64,000 nucleotides of DNA from Streptomyces sp. CB02400 (GCF_001905725.1 NZ_LIWB01000013.1:1-64000); one strand, 5' to 3'. Counted from the first letter of the stretch, positions 1-8,376 are shown. Numbers and translations are program-made. Notes: generated by a model not told the origin, from the letters alone.

Positions 1-217
1 GGGCCAGCTCGGCGCGCATCACTAGGGCCATCACGCCACCGATGATGAAGAACACGAACGACGTCACCAGATACAGCGTGCCGATCGTCTTGTGGTCCGT
101 GGTCGTCAGCCACTTCACCACGACATTGCCGGGACTCTTGCGCCGTACCGGCAGCTCGTTCTCGTACGAGTCCTCAGCTGCGGCGGCGGCACCCTGGGGT
201 TCGTTGAGGATGCTCAC
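1..217 (-). CDS. ctaD: Cytochrome c oxidase subunit I, N-terminal part (cut by window edge)
   Basis: First 72 codons of the haem-copper oxidase catalytic subunit of the aa3 terminal oxidase in the cytoplasmic membrane. After a short variable N-terminus the protein reads KWLTTTDHKTIGTLYL, the entry to transmembrane helix 1 of the family, and continues to MRAELA at the window edge. The GTG start at 217 overlaps the TGA stop of ctaC by four bases (GTGA), so translation is probably coupled to ctaC. It is a paralogue of the complete ctaD at 22749-24476; about 45 bases (near 75-119) are essentially identical in DNA between the two copies. The rest of the gene lies outside the window, so haem and copper ligands cannot be checked here. 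Confidence 0.93.
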   Translation of the reverse strand, partial: MSILNEPQGAAAAAEDSYENELPVRRKSPGNVVVKWLTTTDHKTIGTLYLVTSFVFFIIGGVMALVMRAELA

Positions 218-1173
218 AGGTTGTTCGTCTCCCGGTTCTTCTCGTGGCTCGTCTGCGCGATGCCGGCGGGAACGTAACCGGTCTGCCCCTTCTTCGCGAG
301 GTCCTTGAGGTGCTGCTCGTAGCGCTCGGGGGAGACGACCTTCACGTTGAACAGCATCCGGGAGTGGTCGACGCCGCACAGCTCGGCGCACTTGCCGAGG
401 AAGGTGCCCTCACGGTTGGGGGTCACCTCGAAGGCGTTGGTGTGGCCCGGGATGACGTCCTGCTTCATCAGGAACGGCACCACCCAGAAGGAGTGGATGA
501 CGTCGCGCGAGGTCAGCACGAAGCGGACCCGCTTGCCCTCGGGCAGCCACAGGGTGGGGCCCGGGTTGTTGGTCTGCGGGTTCCGCGTACCGGGGGTACC
601 GCAGTCGTAGACACCGCCGGCGTCGGCCGGGAAAGCGTCCTTGTAGCGGTCCGGAATCGCGTCGAGTTCCTTGGCCTTCTTGGCGTCACCCGTGGAACCG
701 TCGACGTTCTCGACGTAGTTGAAGCACCAGCTCCACTGGAAGCCGACCACGTTGACCGTGACGTCGGGACTCTTCTCGAGCCTCATCAGCTCGGATTCGT
801 CACGCGCGGTGAAATAGAAGAACACCGAGACGATGATGAGCGGAACCACCGTGTACAGCGCCTCGATGGGCATGTTGTACCGGGTCTGCGGAGGAACCTC
901 CACCTTGGTGCGGCTGCGCCGGTGGAAGAAAGCACTCCACAGGATCAGGCCCCACACCAGCACGCCGACGACGAGCGCGGCGGCCCAGGATCCCTGCCAC
1001 AGGGAGAGGATCCGCGGAGCCTCTTCCGTGGTGGGGGTGGGCATACCAAGGCGGGGGAAGTCCTCCCATGTGCAACCGGTGGCGGTCGCCAGGACCAGGC
1101 CCGCGGTCAGTGCCTGCAGCAGCTTCCGCCGCATCGGGCGCCGCGGCGAGCGGTCGGAGCCGTTGGGACTCAC
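214..1173 (-). CDS. ctaC: Cytochrome c oxidase subunit II, lipoprotein
   Basis: 319-aa subunit II of aa3 oxidase, which takes electrons from cytochrome c (in actinobacteria from the cytochrome bcc complex) at the CuA centre and passes them to subunit I. It has a signal peptide with a lipobox-like ATGC (Cys34), two membrane helices (about 62-83 and 107-123) and a cupredoxin domain with the CuA ligands His227, Cys262, Cys266, His270 and Met273 (motif CAELCGVDHSRM). The loop at about 150-205 between the cupredoxin strands is longer than in proteobacteria, as is common in actinobacteria. The GTG start at 1173 is followed by an arginine-rich n-region. It is the first gene of a minus-strand operon with ctaD, and its own promoter should lie in 1174-1474. 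Confidence 0.95.
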   Translation of the reverse strand: MSPNGSDRSPRRPMRRKLLQALTAGLVLATATGCTWEDFPRLGMPTPTTEEAPRILSLWQGSWAAALVVGVLVWGLILWSAFFHRRSRTKVEVPPQTRYNMPIEALYTVVPLIIVSVFFYFTARDESELMRLEKSPDVTVNVVGFQWSWCFNYVENVDGSTGDAKKAKELDAIPDRYKDAFPADAGGVYDCGTPGTRNPQTNNPGPTLWLPEGKRVRFVLTSRDVIHSFWVVPFLMKQDVIPGHTNAFEVTPNREGTFLGKCAELCGVDHSRMLFNVKVVSPERYEQHLKDLAKKGQTGYVPAGIAQTSHEKNRETNNL

Positions 1174-1474
1174 GTAGCGCCTTCCCGAGAGTCTCGCCCG
1201 CGCGGATTGGCTGCGGCCTGCCTTCTCGCTGGTCGGTCGCCGCCCTGCGTCGGGCAGGGGTTTGGATGTTTATGCGGACCAAACCCTAGCCGACGCCCTC
1301 CGGGGGGTCGCGAGGAGGGGTGCCGTACGCGCCGCGGGTTACACCGAGCGCCTCATCATCCGGGGGTACAGGGTGTCTCGCGGCTGCCGCCCCGCCGTGG
1401 CTGGTCGCGCCCACGCGGCGGAGCCGCACACGGAAAACAGCCCCGCGCCCCTTCGGGGCGCTTAGCGTTGGAGT
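1174..1474. other. Divergent intergenic region, ctaC / cysteine desulfurase
   Basis: 301 bases holding the 5' regions of two divergent genes. No RNA gene is apparent. Positions 1397-1461 are a copy of the GC-rich Streptomyces intergenic repeat (GGTCGCGCCCACGCGG followed by a CCCCGCGCCCCTTCGGGG hairpin). It ends two bases before TAGCGT at 1463-1468, a likely -10 element for the downstream gene. Confidence 0.6.
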
Positions 1475-2860
1475 GTGTACTTCGATGCTGCTTCCGCCGC
1501 CCCCCTTCACCCCGTTGCCCGGCAGGCCCTGATGGCCTCTCTTGATGAGGGGTGGGCGGATCCGGTGCGGTTGTACCGGGAGGGGCGGCGGGCCCGGTTG
1601 CTGTTGGACGCGGCGCGGGAGGCGGTCGCGGAGGCGGTGGGGTGCCGGGCGGACGAGTTGGTGTTCACGTCGTCCGGCACGCGGGCGGTGCACTCCGGGA
1701 TCGCGGGGGCGCTGGCCGGGCGGCGGCGCGTCGGAGGCCACCTGATCGTGTCAGCGGTCGAACACTCTTCTGTGCTCCATGCGGCGGAAGTTCACCAGGC
1801 CGGCGGAGGATCGGTCAGCGAGGTCGCGGTGGAGCGCACGGGGGCCGTGAGCCCGTCCGGGTACGCGGACGCCCTGCGGCCGGACACCGCGCTGGCCTGT
1901 CTGCAGTCGGCCAACCACGAGGTGGGGACCGTGCAGCCGGTGGCCGAGGTCGCCGAGGTGTGCCGGGCGGCGGGGGTACCGCTGCTGGTGGACGCGGCCC
2001 AGTCGCTGGGGTGGGGGCCGGTGGAGGGCGACTGGTCGCTGCTCGCGGCGAGCGCCCACAAGTGGGGCGGTCCGTCGGGGGCCGGGCTGCTCGTCGTACG
2101 GAAAGGGGTGCGGTTCGCTCCCCAGGGGCCGCGGGACGAGCGGGAGTCGGGGCGGGCGGCCGGGTTCGAGAACCTGCCGGCGATCGTGGCGGCGGCGGCT
2201 TCGCTGCGGGCGGTGCGGGCGGAGGCCGCCGAGGAGGCGGTACGGCTGCGGGAACTGACGGAGCGGATCCGGGCGCGGGTGCCGGGGCTGGTGCGGGACG
2301 TGGAGGTGGTCGGGGATCCGGAGCGGCGGCTGCCGGGGATCGTCACCTTCTCCTGTCTCTACGTCGACGGGGAGACATTGCTGCACGAGCTGGACCGGGC
2401 CGGCTTCTCCGTGTCGTCCGGGTCGTCCTGCACGAGCAGCACGCTGACGCCGAGCCATGTGCTGCGGGCGATGGGCGTGCTCAGCGAGGGCAACATCCGG
2501 GTCTCGCTGCCGTCGGGGACGCGGGAGGAGGACGTCGAGCGCTTCCTGTCCGTCCTGCCGGAGGTGGTGTCGGGGGTGAGGGAGAAGCTCGGCGCGCCGG
2601 TGTCCACCGGCCCCGTCCCGACGGAGGAGAAGGACGAGGCCCTGGTGGTGGACGCCCTGGGCCGGCGCTGCCCGATCCCGGTCATCGAACTGGCCAAGGT
2701 CATCGGAGACGTCCCCCTGGGCGGCACGATCCGCGTCCTCGCCGACGACGAGGCGGCCCGCCTGGACATCCCGGCCTGGTGCGAGATGCGCGGCCAGGAG
2801 TACGCCGGCGAAGAACCAACATCCCGAGGAACGGCTTACGTGATCCGCCGAACGAGCTGA
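1475..2860 (+). CDS. Cysteine desulfurase (NifS/IscS class V) fused to a TusA sulfur-carrier domain
   Basis: 461-aa PLP enzyme that should release sulfur from cysteine as a protein persulfide. Residues 1-370 are a class V aminotransferase fold with the PLP lysine in SAHKWGG (Lys196) and the catalytic cysteine in SSGSSCTSS (Cys319). Residues about 388-461 are a TusA/SirA domain with the Cys-Pro-x-Pro signature (Cys399 in RRCPIPV), which normally receives the persulfide, so donor and acceptor are joined in one chain. The GTG at 1475 is the only sensible start because the family begins at YFDAA. There is no good Shine-Dalgarno, and TAGCGT sits six bases upstream, so the mRNA may be leaderless. 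It is convergent with the kinase at 3117, separated by a repeat array. Confidence 0.92.
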   Translation: MYFDAASAAPLHPVARQALMASLDEGWADPVRLYREGRRARLLLDAAREAVAEAVGCRADELVFTSSGTRAVHSGIAGALAGRRRVGGHLIVSAVEHSSVLHAAEVHQAGGGSVSEVAVERTGAVSPSGYADALRPDTALACLQSANHEVGTVQPVAEVAEVCRAAGVPLLVDAAQSLGWGPVEGDWSLLAASAHKWGGPSGAGLLVVRKGVRFAPQGPRDERESGRAAGFENLPAIVAAAASLRAVRAEAAEEAVRLRELTERIRARVPGLVRDVEVVGDPERRLPGIVTFSCLYVDGETLLHELDRAGFSVSSGSSCTSSTLTPSHVLRAMGVLSEGNIRVSLPSGTREEDVERFLSVLPEVVSGVREKLGAPVSTGPVPTEEKDEALVVDALGRRCPIPVIELAKVIGDVPLGGTIRVLADDEAARLDIPAWCEMRGQEYAGEEPTSRGTAYVIRRTS

Positions 2861-2875
2861 ACACCCGTCTTCTCG

Positions 2876-3088
2876 GGGGCGCGAGGAACCGCGCACCTCA
2901 GGCGCAGGGGGAGCAGCACGCCATCAGGGGCGCGGGGAACTGCGCGTTTTTTGGGGGGCGCGGGGAACCGCGCATCTTTAACAGGGAGCGCGAGGGAACG
3001 GCGCGTCTTTTCAGGGGCGCGGGGAACTGCGCACCTTCAGGGGCGCGGGGAACTGCGCACCTTTAAGGGGCGCGGGGAACTGCGCGAC
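2876..3088. repeat. Seven-copy array of a GGGGCGCGGGGAACTGCGC-type repeat
   Basis: Units at about 2876, 2927, 2955, 2983, 3014, 3040 and 3067 share the 19-base core GGGGCGCGGGGAACTGCGC with small changes. Spacing is 26-31 bases for the last six, joined by short A/T-containing linkers such as ACCTTCA. Each core is partly self-complementary (GCGCGG...CCGCGC or GCGC ends). The array fills the gap between two convergent genes and may act as a terminator or a mRNA 3'-end structure. The same core occurs singly at other places in the window. Confidence 0.9.
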
Positions 3089-3116
3089 CAGCCCCCACGC
3101 ACCCGCACCCGACGAC

Positions 3117-4091
3117 TCAGCTCAGATGCCCCCGAACCTCCTCCGCCGCCTCATCCCCGTACGCCTTGGTGAAGCGCTCCATGAAGTGCCCCCGCCGCAA
3201 CTGGTACTCCTGCGTACCCACCGTCTCGATGACGAGAGTCGCCAGCATGCAACCGACCTGCGCCGCCCGCTCCAGCGAAACCCCCCACGCCAGCCCCGAC
3301 AGGAACCCCGCCCGAAACGCATCGCCGACGCCCGTCGGATCCGCCTTGCGCTCCTCGTCCGGGCACCCGACCTCGATCGTCTCCTCGCCGGCCCGCTCGA
3401 TGCGGACACCCCTCGCACCGAGGGTGGTGACACGGTGGCCCACCTTGCCGAGGATCTCCGCGTCGCTCCAGCCGGTCTTCGTCTCGATGAGCCCCTTCTC
3501 GTACTCGTTGGAGAAGAGGTAGGTCGCCCCGTCCAGCAGTATCCGGATCTCCTCGCCGTCCATCCGGGCGATCTGCTGGGAGAAGTCGGCGGCGAACGGG
3601 ATGCCCCGGGAGCGGCACTCCTCGGTGTGCCGGAGCATGCCCTCCGGGTCGTCCGCGCCGATGGAGACCAGGTCGAGGCCGCCCACGCGGTCGGCTACGG
3701 TCTTCAGCTCGATCAGCCGGGCCTCGCTCATCGCGCCCGTGTAGAAGGAGCCGATCTGGTTGTGGTCGGCGTCCGTGGTGCACACGAAGCGGGCGGTGTG
3801 CAGGGTCTCGGAGATGCGCACCGAGTCGGTGTCGACGCCGTGCCGGTCCAGCCAGGCGCGGTACTCGGCGAAGTCGGAGCCGGCCGCGCCGACCAGGATC
3901 GGCCGGGTGCCGAGCTGGCCCATGCCGAAGGCGATGTTCGCGGCGACGCCTCCCCGGCGTACGTCGAGCTGGTCGACCAGGAACGACAGCGAGACCGTGT
4001 GCAGCTGGTCCGCGACGAACTGGTCGGCGAAACGCCCGGGGAAGGTCATGAGGTGGTCGGTGGCGATGGAGCCGGTGACTGCGATGCGCAC
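3117..4091 (-). CDS. PfkB-family carbohydrate/nucleoside kinase (adenosine-kinase-like)
   Basis: 324-aa ribokinase-fold kinase. It has the N-terminal glycine motif (RRGGVAANIAFGMGQLG, residues 46-62) and the C-terminal PfkB signature DPTGVGDAFRAGF (251-263) with the catalytic base Asp257 and the anion-hole glycines. The substrate cannot be fixed from sequence; closely similar actinobacterial proteins are annotated as adenosine or sugar kinases. The GTG start at 4091 has AGGAG about eight bases upstream, and the product begins at the conserved first strand RIAVTGSIATDHL. An open frame continues far upstream of this start but carries no family similarity. The gene is single, convergent with the cysteine desulfurase. 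Confidence 0.92.
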   Translation of the reverse strand: MRIAVTGSIATDHLMTFPGRFADQFVADQLHTVSLSFLVDQLDVRRGGVAANIAFGMGQLGTRPILVGAAGSDFAEYRAWLDRHGVDTDSVRISETLHTARFVCTTDADHNQIGSFYTGAMSEARLIELKTVADRVGGLDLVSIGADDPEGMLRHTEECRSRGIPFAADFSQQIARMDGEEIRILLDGATYLFSNEYEKGLIETKTGWSDAEILGKVGHRVTTLGARGVRIERAGEETIEVGCPDEERKADPTGVGDAFRAGFLSGLAWGVSLERAAQVGCMLATLVIETVGTQEYQLRRGHFMERFTKAYGDEAAEEVRGHLS

Positions 4092-4220
4092 GGCGTGGAT
4101 TCTCCTGAGGGAGGCGGTTTGACACTTCACGCTACCGGTTGGGGAGGTCCCGTAGAAGCGGCCGAAACTACCCGATAGTAGATCTTTCTTCGTGACCTTC
4201 TCCGTGCATACGGTGCCGAT

Positions 4221-4442
4221 ATGACGAACCCCAGGGCCCATACCCCCGCCCCTCCCCCCGCCCCGGCGGACCTCGAAGGCGGCCTGGCGTCGCTGCGCGG
4301 CGACTGCGCCCGGATGGTCCCCCACTGGGCGGTGCCCAACCGGGTGACCGCCCGGCCGGTCTCCCCGTCCTCGATCCACGGCGTGACCGTGCCGCCCGGC
4401 TCGGCGCGGCTGCTGGACGCGATGGCCGAGTACGGCGACTGA
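4221..4442 (+). CDS. Small hypothetical protein, 73 aa
   Basis: Short acidic/proline-rich protein that I do not recognise as a family. It starts with a Pro/Ala-rich stretch, followed by LASLRGDCARMVPHWAVPN and a C-terminal GSARLLDAMAEYG. No signal peptide or membrane segment is visible. Codon use is strongly GC at position three, like real genes here. ATG 4221 has no Shine-Dalgarno; TACGGT ends six bases upstream, which fits a leaderless transcript. It lies divergent from the PfkB kinase and 162 bases before the next gene. Confidence 0.6.
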   Translation: MTNPRAHTPAPPPAPADLEGGLASLRGDCARMVPHWAVPNRVTARPVSPSSIHGVTVPPGSARLLDAMAEYGD

Positions 4443-4604
4443 GCCGGCGCCGGCCGGTTCGGCGCCCTCGGGGAACCGCGCGCTCCCCCGCTGCGTCCCA
4501 TCGCTGTCCCCCGTAAAGGGGATGCGGGATACGACCCACGAGCAGTCCCGGCACGACCGGGAAGGGTCCTTCCGGGACAGTCGCGCAGCCGAAGGAGCGA
4601 TGCG

Positions 4605-6362
4605 GTGAACACCGAGCGACCCGACAACGACGACGAGGCGCGCACCGCCCCGGGTGGCGCGCCCGACTCCGGGGGCGCTTCGGGCCACGGCGGGGAGACG
4701 GACGCCTCCGAGCCCGGTACGGCACGACCGGCCGACGGCGCACCCGATGCCGATGCCGGGAAGGCGGAAGCCGCCACCACCGGCGCCCCCGCCGGGGAGG
4801 CCCCGGGCGCGGCCCCGGAGGACGAGCCGAAGTCCGGCGCGGATGAGACCGTCGTCGGGGAGCACCGTGCCGGCGGCCCGCCCTCCCGGGAGGGGCACGC
4901 CGACGAGTCGGCGGCGGGACGGCGGCGTCCGTCCCTGCTGATCGCCTCCGTCGCCGCCGCCGTGCTGCTGGTCGGAGGCGGCGGGGCCTATCTCGCCTCC
5001 GGTGCCTCCGGTGCCTCCGGTGGTTCCGGGGGCGGTACGACTCCGGGGGTGAACGGTGACGCCACTCCCCCGCCGCTCGACCTGGACGGTCACTCCGAGG
5101 GCGCCACGAACGGGATCGCCCCCGGCGAGCCCAACCCCTACGGCGTCGTCTACCGCGCCGACGGTTCGCTCCCGGAGGGTCCCGGTTCGGCGCCGGTGTA
5201 CCGCGTCCGGGGGCAGGTCACCGAGGAGCGGGTGGTCGCGCTGGCGAAGGCCCTGGGGCTGGAGGGGGAGCCGGTCGCGGAGGGCGGGTCCTGGCGGATC
5301 GGCGGCAAGGACGGTTCCGGGCCCACGCTGCGGGTGGACCGGGAGGCTCCCGGCTCCTGGACGTTCAGCCGGAACAACCCGGGCACCGACAACTGCAAGG
5401 GCGCGACGTGCTCGGCCCCGTCCACGGGCGGTCCGGTCGTGAGCGAGTCCGTCGCGAGGAAGGCCGCCGCGCCCGTGCTGAAGGCGGTGGGCCAGGACGA
5501 CGCGAAGCTCGACGCGGGCCAGATCATGGGCGGCAAGCGCGTGGTGAACGCCGACCCCGAGGTCGGCGGGCTGCCGACCTACGGCTGGACGACCGGTGTG
5601 GTCGTCGGCGCCAAGGGCGAGGTGGTCGGCGGCAACGGCCGGCTCGCGGAGCCGGTGAAGGGGGACACCTACCCCGTGGTGAGCGCCGCCGACGCGCTGA
5701 AGCTGCTGAACGCGGCGCCGGGTTCCGGGCAGCGCGCGGAGATCGGCGGCTGCGCCAGTCCCGTACCGCTGGAGGACGGGCAGCGGGAGCAGCGGGAGCC
5801 GTGCGCTCCGGCGACGAAGCCGGCCGGCGACACCGTGACGGTCGGCGACGCGGTGTTCGGGCTGGCCTCGCACTCCGTGGACGGGCGGCCGGCGCTCGTG
5901 CCGTCCTGGCTGTTCGAGGTACGGCCCCAGGGGGCGGAGGGCACCTTCACGGTGACGTATCCGGCGGTCGATCCGGAGTTCCTCGCCCCGCGGACGGAGT
6001 CCGGGTCCGGGGAGGCGAGCCCGCGGCCCACGGAGCCCGGCGACGAGCCGACCGCGGCACCGTCCACCCGTGATGTCGACGTCCAGGGCTACACCGCCGA
6101 GGGCGACGAGCTGACCGTGACCTTCACCGGCGGCGTGTGCGCCGACTACGAGGCGACGGCGAGCGAGAACGGCGGCCGGGTGACGGTGCGGGTGACCGAG
6201 ACGCCCTGGCCGGACAAGGTGTGCATCCTGATCGCCAAGCAGTACCAGCAGACGGTGCGGCTGGACGCGCCGCTCGGTGACCGCGAGGTCGTGGGCACGG
6301 ACGGCGAACCGGTTCCGCTCTGGAAGGACGGCGCCCGGCTGCCGGCGCCGCCCACCCGGTAG
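4605..6362 (+). CDS. Membrane-anchored protein with disordered N-terminus, function unknown
   Basis: 585 aa. Residues 1-100 are low-complexity Asp/Glu/Gly/Ala/Pro. A single membrane segment (SLLIASVAAAVLLVGGGGAYL, about 108-128) is followed by a Gly/Ser linker and a large domain of roughly 420 residues, expected outside the cell. The outer domain contains cysteine pairs (for example DNCKGATC and the Cys near 374) and ends in a Pro-rich stretch. I see no enzyme motif. Streptomyces genomes often carry a similar 'large membrane protein' next to erpA. The GTG start at 4605 is preceded by GAAGGAG. A perfect inverted repeat closes the gene before the convergent erpA. Confidence 0.85.
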   Translation: MNTERPDNDDEARTAPGGAPDSGGASGHGGETDASEPGTARPADGAPDADAGKAEAATTGAPAGEAPGAAPEDEPKSGADETVVGEHRAGGPPSREGHADESAAGRRRPSLLIASVAAAVLLVGGGGAYLASGASGASGGSGGGTTPGVNGDATPPPLDLDGHSEGATNGIAPGEPNPYGVVYRADGSLPEGPGSAPVYRVRGQVTEERVVALAKALGLEGEPVAEGGSWRIGGKDGSGPTLRVDREAPGSWTFSRNNPGTDNCKGATCSAPSTGGPVVSESVARKAAAPVLKAVGQDDAKLDAGQIMGGKRVVNADPEVGGLPTYGWTTGVVVGAKGEVVGGNGRLAEPVKGDTYPVVSAADALKLLNAAPGSGQRAEIGGCASPVPLEDGQREQREPCAPATKPAGDTVTVGDAVFGLASHSVDGRPALVPSWLFEVRPQGAEGTFTVTYPAVDPEFLAPRTESGSGEASPRPTEPGDEPTAAPSTRDVDVQGYTAEGDELTVTFTGGVCADYEATASENGGRVTVRVTETPWPDKVCILIAKQYQQTVRLDAPLGDREVVGTDGEPVPLWKDGARLPAPPTR

Positions 6363-6381
6363 CTCCGGGAGGAGGAGAGCG

Positions 6382-6420
6382 CGAAGGCGGCGGCCCCCTC
6401 CGAGGGGGCCGCCGCCTTCG
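6382..6420. terminator. Bidirectional terminator between convergent genes
   Basis: A perfect 19-bp inverted repeat (CGAAGGCGGCGGCCCCCTC at 6382-6400 and its complement at 6402-6420), 19 bases after the stop of the membrane protein and 28 bases past the stop of the minus-strand erpA. GC-rich stems without a U-tract are usual for Streptomyces. Confidence 0.9.
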
Positions 6421-6447
6421 TCATGCGCTGCCTGGGACGGACCCGGC

Positions 6448-6804
6448 TCAGCTGAAGGAGTCGCCGCAGGCGCAGGAGCCGGTGGCGTTGGGGTTGTCGA
6501 TCGTGAAGCCCTGCTTCTCGATGGTGTCGACGAAGTCGACGGTGGCGCCGCCCAGGTACGGGGCGCTCATGCGGTCGGTGACGACCTTCACACCGTCGAA
6601 GTCCTTCACCACGTCGCCGTCGAGCGAGCGCTCGTCGAAGAAGAGCTGGTAGCGCAGGCCGGAGCAGCCGCCGGGCTGGACGGCGACGCGCAGGGCGAGG
6701 TCGTCACGGCCTTCCTGGTCGAGCAGGGCCTTGACCTTGGACGCGGCGGCGTCGGTCAGGACGATGCCGTCGGTGACGGTGGTGGTCTCGTCCGATACGG
6801 ACAT
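6448..6804 (-). CDS. erpA: A-type iron-sulfur carrier/insertion protein (HesB/IscA family)
   Basis: 118-aa A-type carrier that holds and delivers Fe-S clusters to apo-enzymes in the cytoplasm. The three conserved cysteines are all present: Cys47 in PGGCSGLRY and Cys111/Cys113 in the C-terminal GSCACGDSF. Length is normal for the family. ATG 6804 has GGGAGAG a few bases upstream. It is transcribed away from nadA, whose product needs a [4Fe-4S] cluster, and lies close to a cysteine desulfurase-TusA gene, so this neighbourhood combines sulfur supply, cluster delivery and a client enzyme. The symbol follows the common actinobacterial annotation; the particular A-type subgroup is not proven. Confidence 0.92.
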   Translation of the reverse strand: MSVSDETTTVTDGIVLTDAAASKVKALLDQEGRDDLALRVAVQPGGCSGLRYQLFFDERSLDGDVVKDFDGVKVVTDRMSAPYLGGATVDFVDTIEKQGFTIDNPNATGSCACGDSFS

Positions 6805-7105
6805 CTACATCTCTCCCGGGTTGTACGGAGACTGCTTGCCGACGGTTGCAACCGGCGGGACCGCGGATTCATTCCGGGCCGGGCGCGTGTCTTCCTCGCC
6901 TCCCTCCTCATGCTCGCACACGCCGTACGAAGCGGAAACCGGCCCTTGTGGGCCCTTCCGGGAATGGATCGGCGCCCCTAGGGATTCCCGTCACATGGAC
7001 GCTATGGCCCGTCGTCAAAGTGACGTGAACCGGTTATGATAGATAGCGTCATTTCGACGAGAAGTCGGACGAGAAGTAGTCGCCAGAACAGAAAGGGTGC
7101 GTGTC
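6805..7105. promoter_or_regulatory. Divergent erpA/nadA promoter region with a 12-bp-period direct repeat
   Basis: 301 bases between divergent genes, with no coding signal. TATGAT at 7035-7040 is a good -10 candidate for nadA, though no clear -35 lies 16-18 bases upstream. GACGAGAAGT occurs twice, at 7056-7065 and 7068-7077, in the presumed 5' leader close to the start. The two copies would lie on nearly the same DNA face and may bind a regulator; this is inference. Confidence 0.45.
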
Positions 7106-8290
7106 GTGACCACCGCCCAGACCCAGGAGCTCGACGTACAGCCGACGCCCCTCGCCCTGCTGCTCCTCGGCCGTGAGGCCGACCCGAAGAGCGAGCGCGG
7201 TGTGGAGTGTCCCGGCGACCTCCCCTCCCCGTCCGACCCGGACCTGGTGGAGCGCGCCCGCGCCGCCAAGGAGAAGCTCGGGGACAAGGTCTTCGTGCTC
7301 GGCCACCACTACCAGCGCGACGAGGTCATCCAGTTCGCCGACGTCACGGGCGACTCCTTCAAGCTGGCCCGCGACGCCGCCGCCCGCCCGCAGGCCGAGT
7401 ACATCGTCTTCTGCGGTGTGCACTTCATGGCCGAGTCGGCGGACATCCTCACCGGCGACGACCAGAAGGTGGTCCTGCCCGACCTCGCGGCCGGCTGCTC
7501 CATGGCCGACATGGCCACCGCCGAGCAGGTCGCCGAGTGCTGGGACGTGCTGACCGAGGCCGGGATAGCCGAGCAGGTCGTCCCCGTCTCGTACATGAAC
7601 TCCTCCGCCGACATCAAGGCCTTCACCGGCAAGCACGGCGGCACCATCTGCACCTCCTCCAACGCCCGGCGGGCCCTGGACTGGGCCTTCGAGCAGGGCG
7701 AGAAGGTGCTCTTCCTCCCGGACCAGCACCTGGGCCGGAACACCGCCGTCCGCGACATGGGCATGTCCCTGGAGGACTGCGTCGTCTACAACCCGCACAA
7801 GCCGAACGGCGGGCTGACGGCGGACGAGCTGCGCGCCGCGAAGATGATCCTGTGGCGCGGCCACTGCTCGGTGCACGGCCGGTTCAGCCTGGACTCGGTC
7901 GACGACGTGCGCGAGCGCATCCCCGGCGTGAACGTCCTGGTCCACCCGGAGTGCAGGCACGAGGTCGTCGCCGCCGCGGACTACGTCGGCTCGACCGAGT
8001 ACATCATCAAGACGCTGGAGGCGGCCCCGGCCGGCTCCAAGTGGGCCATCGGCACCGAGCTGAACCTGGTCCGCCGCCTGGCGAACCGTTTCGCGTCCGA
8101 GGGCAAGGAGATCGTCTTCCTCGACAAGACGGTCTGCTTCTGCTCGACCATGAACCGCATCGACCTCCCCCACCTGGTGTGGGCCCTGGAGTCCCTCGCC
8201 GAGGGCAACCTGGTCAACCGCATCGAGGTGGACAAGGAGACGGAGGCGTTCGCGAAGCTGGCGCTGGAGCGGATGCTGGCGCTGCCGTAG
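7106..8290 (+). CDS. nadA: Quinolinate synthase A
   Basis: 394-aa [4Fe-4S] enzyme that condenses iminoaspartate with dihydroxyacetone phosphate to quinolinate in de novo NAD synthesis. Conserved blocks include GHHYQRDEVIQFAD, FCGVHFMAES (Cys103), VSYMNSSADIKA, NPHKPNGG, HPECRHEV and the C-terminal CFCSTMNR, which carry the cluster cysteines. GTG 7106 is preferred over GTG 7097 because AAAGG (7092-7096) is nine bases before it. No nadB or nadC lies beside it in this window, so the rest of the pathway must be encoded elsewhere. A strong hairpin follows the stop. Confidence 0.95.
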   Translation: MTTAQTQELDVQPTPLALLLLGREADPKSERGVECPGDLPSPSDPDLVERARAAKEKLGDKVFVLGHHYQRDEVIQFADVTGDSFKLARDAAARPQAEYIVFCGVHFMAESADILTGDDQKVVLPDLAAGCSMADMATAEQVAECWDVLTEAGIAEQVVPVSYMNSSADIKAFTGKHGGTICTSSNARRALDWAFEQGEKVLFLPDQHLGRNTAVRDMGMSLEDCVVYNPHKPNGGLTADELRAAKMILWRGHCSVHGRFSLDSVDDVRERIPGVNVLVHPECRHEVVAAADYVGSTEYIIKTLEAAPAGSKWAIGTELNLVRRLANRFASEGKEIVFLDKTVCFCSTMNRIDLPHLVWALESLAEGNLVNRIEVDKETEAFAKLALERMLALP

Positions 8291-8299
8291 GGCCACACG

Positions 8300-8337
8300 C
8301 GAAGGGGCGCCCCGTGAGATCACGGGGCGCCCCTTCG
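8300..8337. terminator. Terminator between nadA and the RND pump gene
   Basis: A perfect 18-bp stem (CGAAGGGGCGCCCCGTGA and its complement) with a two-base centre, ten bases after the nadA stop. It serves two convergent genes. It is followed at 8336-8376 by short GTCGTACGGACG-type direct repeats. Confidence 0.9.
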
Positions 8338-8376
8338 TCGTACGGACGGTCGTCGGACTCGTCGTACGGACGAACG

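Noticed and set aside
2861..3066. Continuation of a frame through the repeat array as a protein with Gly-Ala-Gly-Asn-Cys-Ala repeats
   Set aside because: It overlaps the cysteine desulfurase in another frame and simply translates the intergenic repeat.
2876..3088. CRISPR array
   Set aside because: Repeat cores are 19 bases, linkers are short and similar rather than unique spacers, and no cas genes occur in the window.
4092..5873. Upstream extension of the PfkB kinase frame to 918 aa
   Set aside because: Residues before GTG 4091 are Arg/Gly-rich shadow of the plus-strand membrane-protein gene; GTG 4091 has a ribosome site and the family start.
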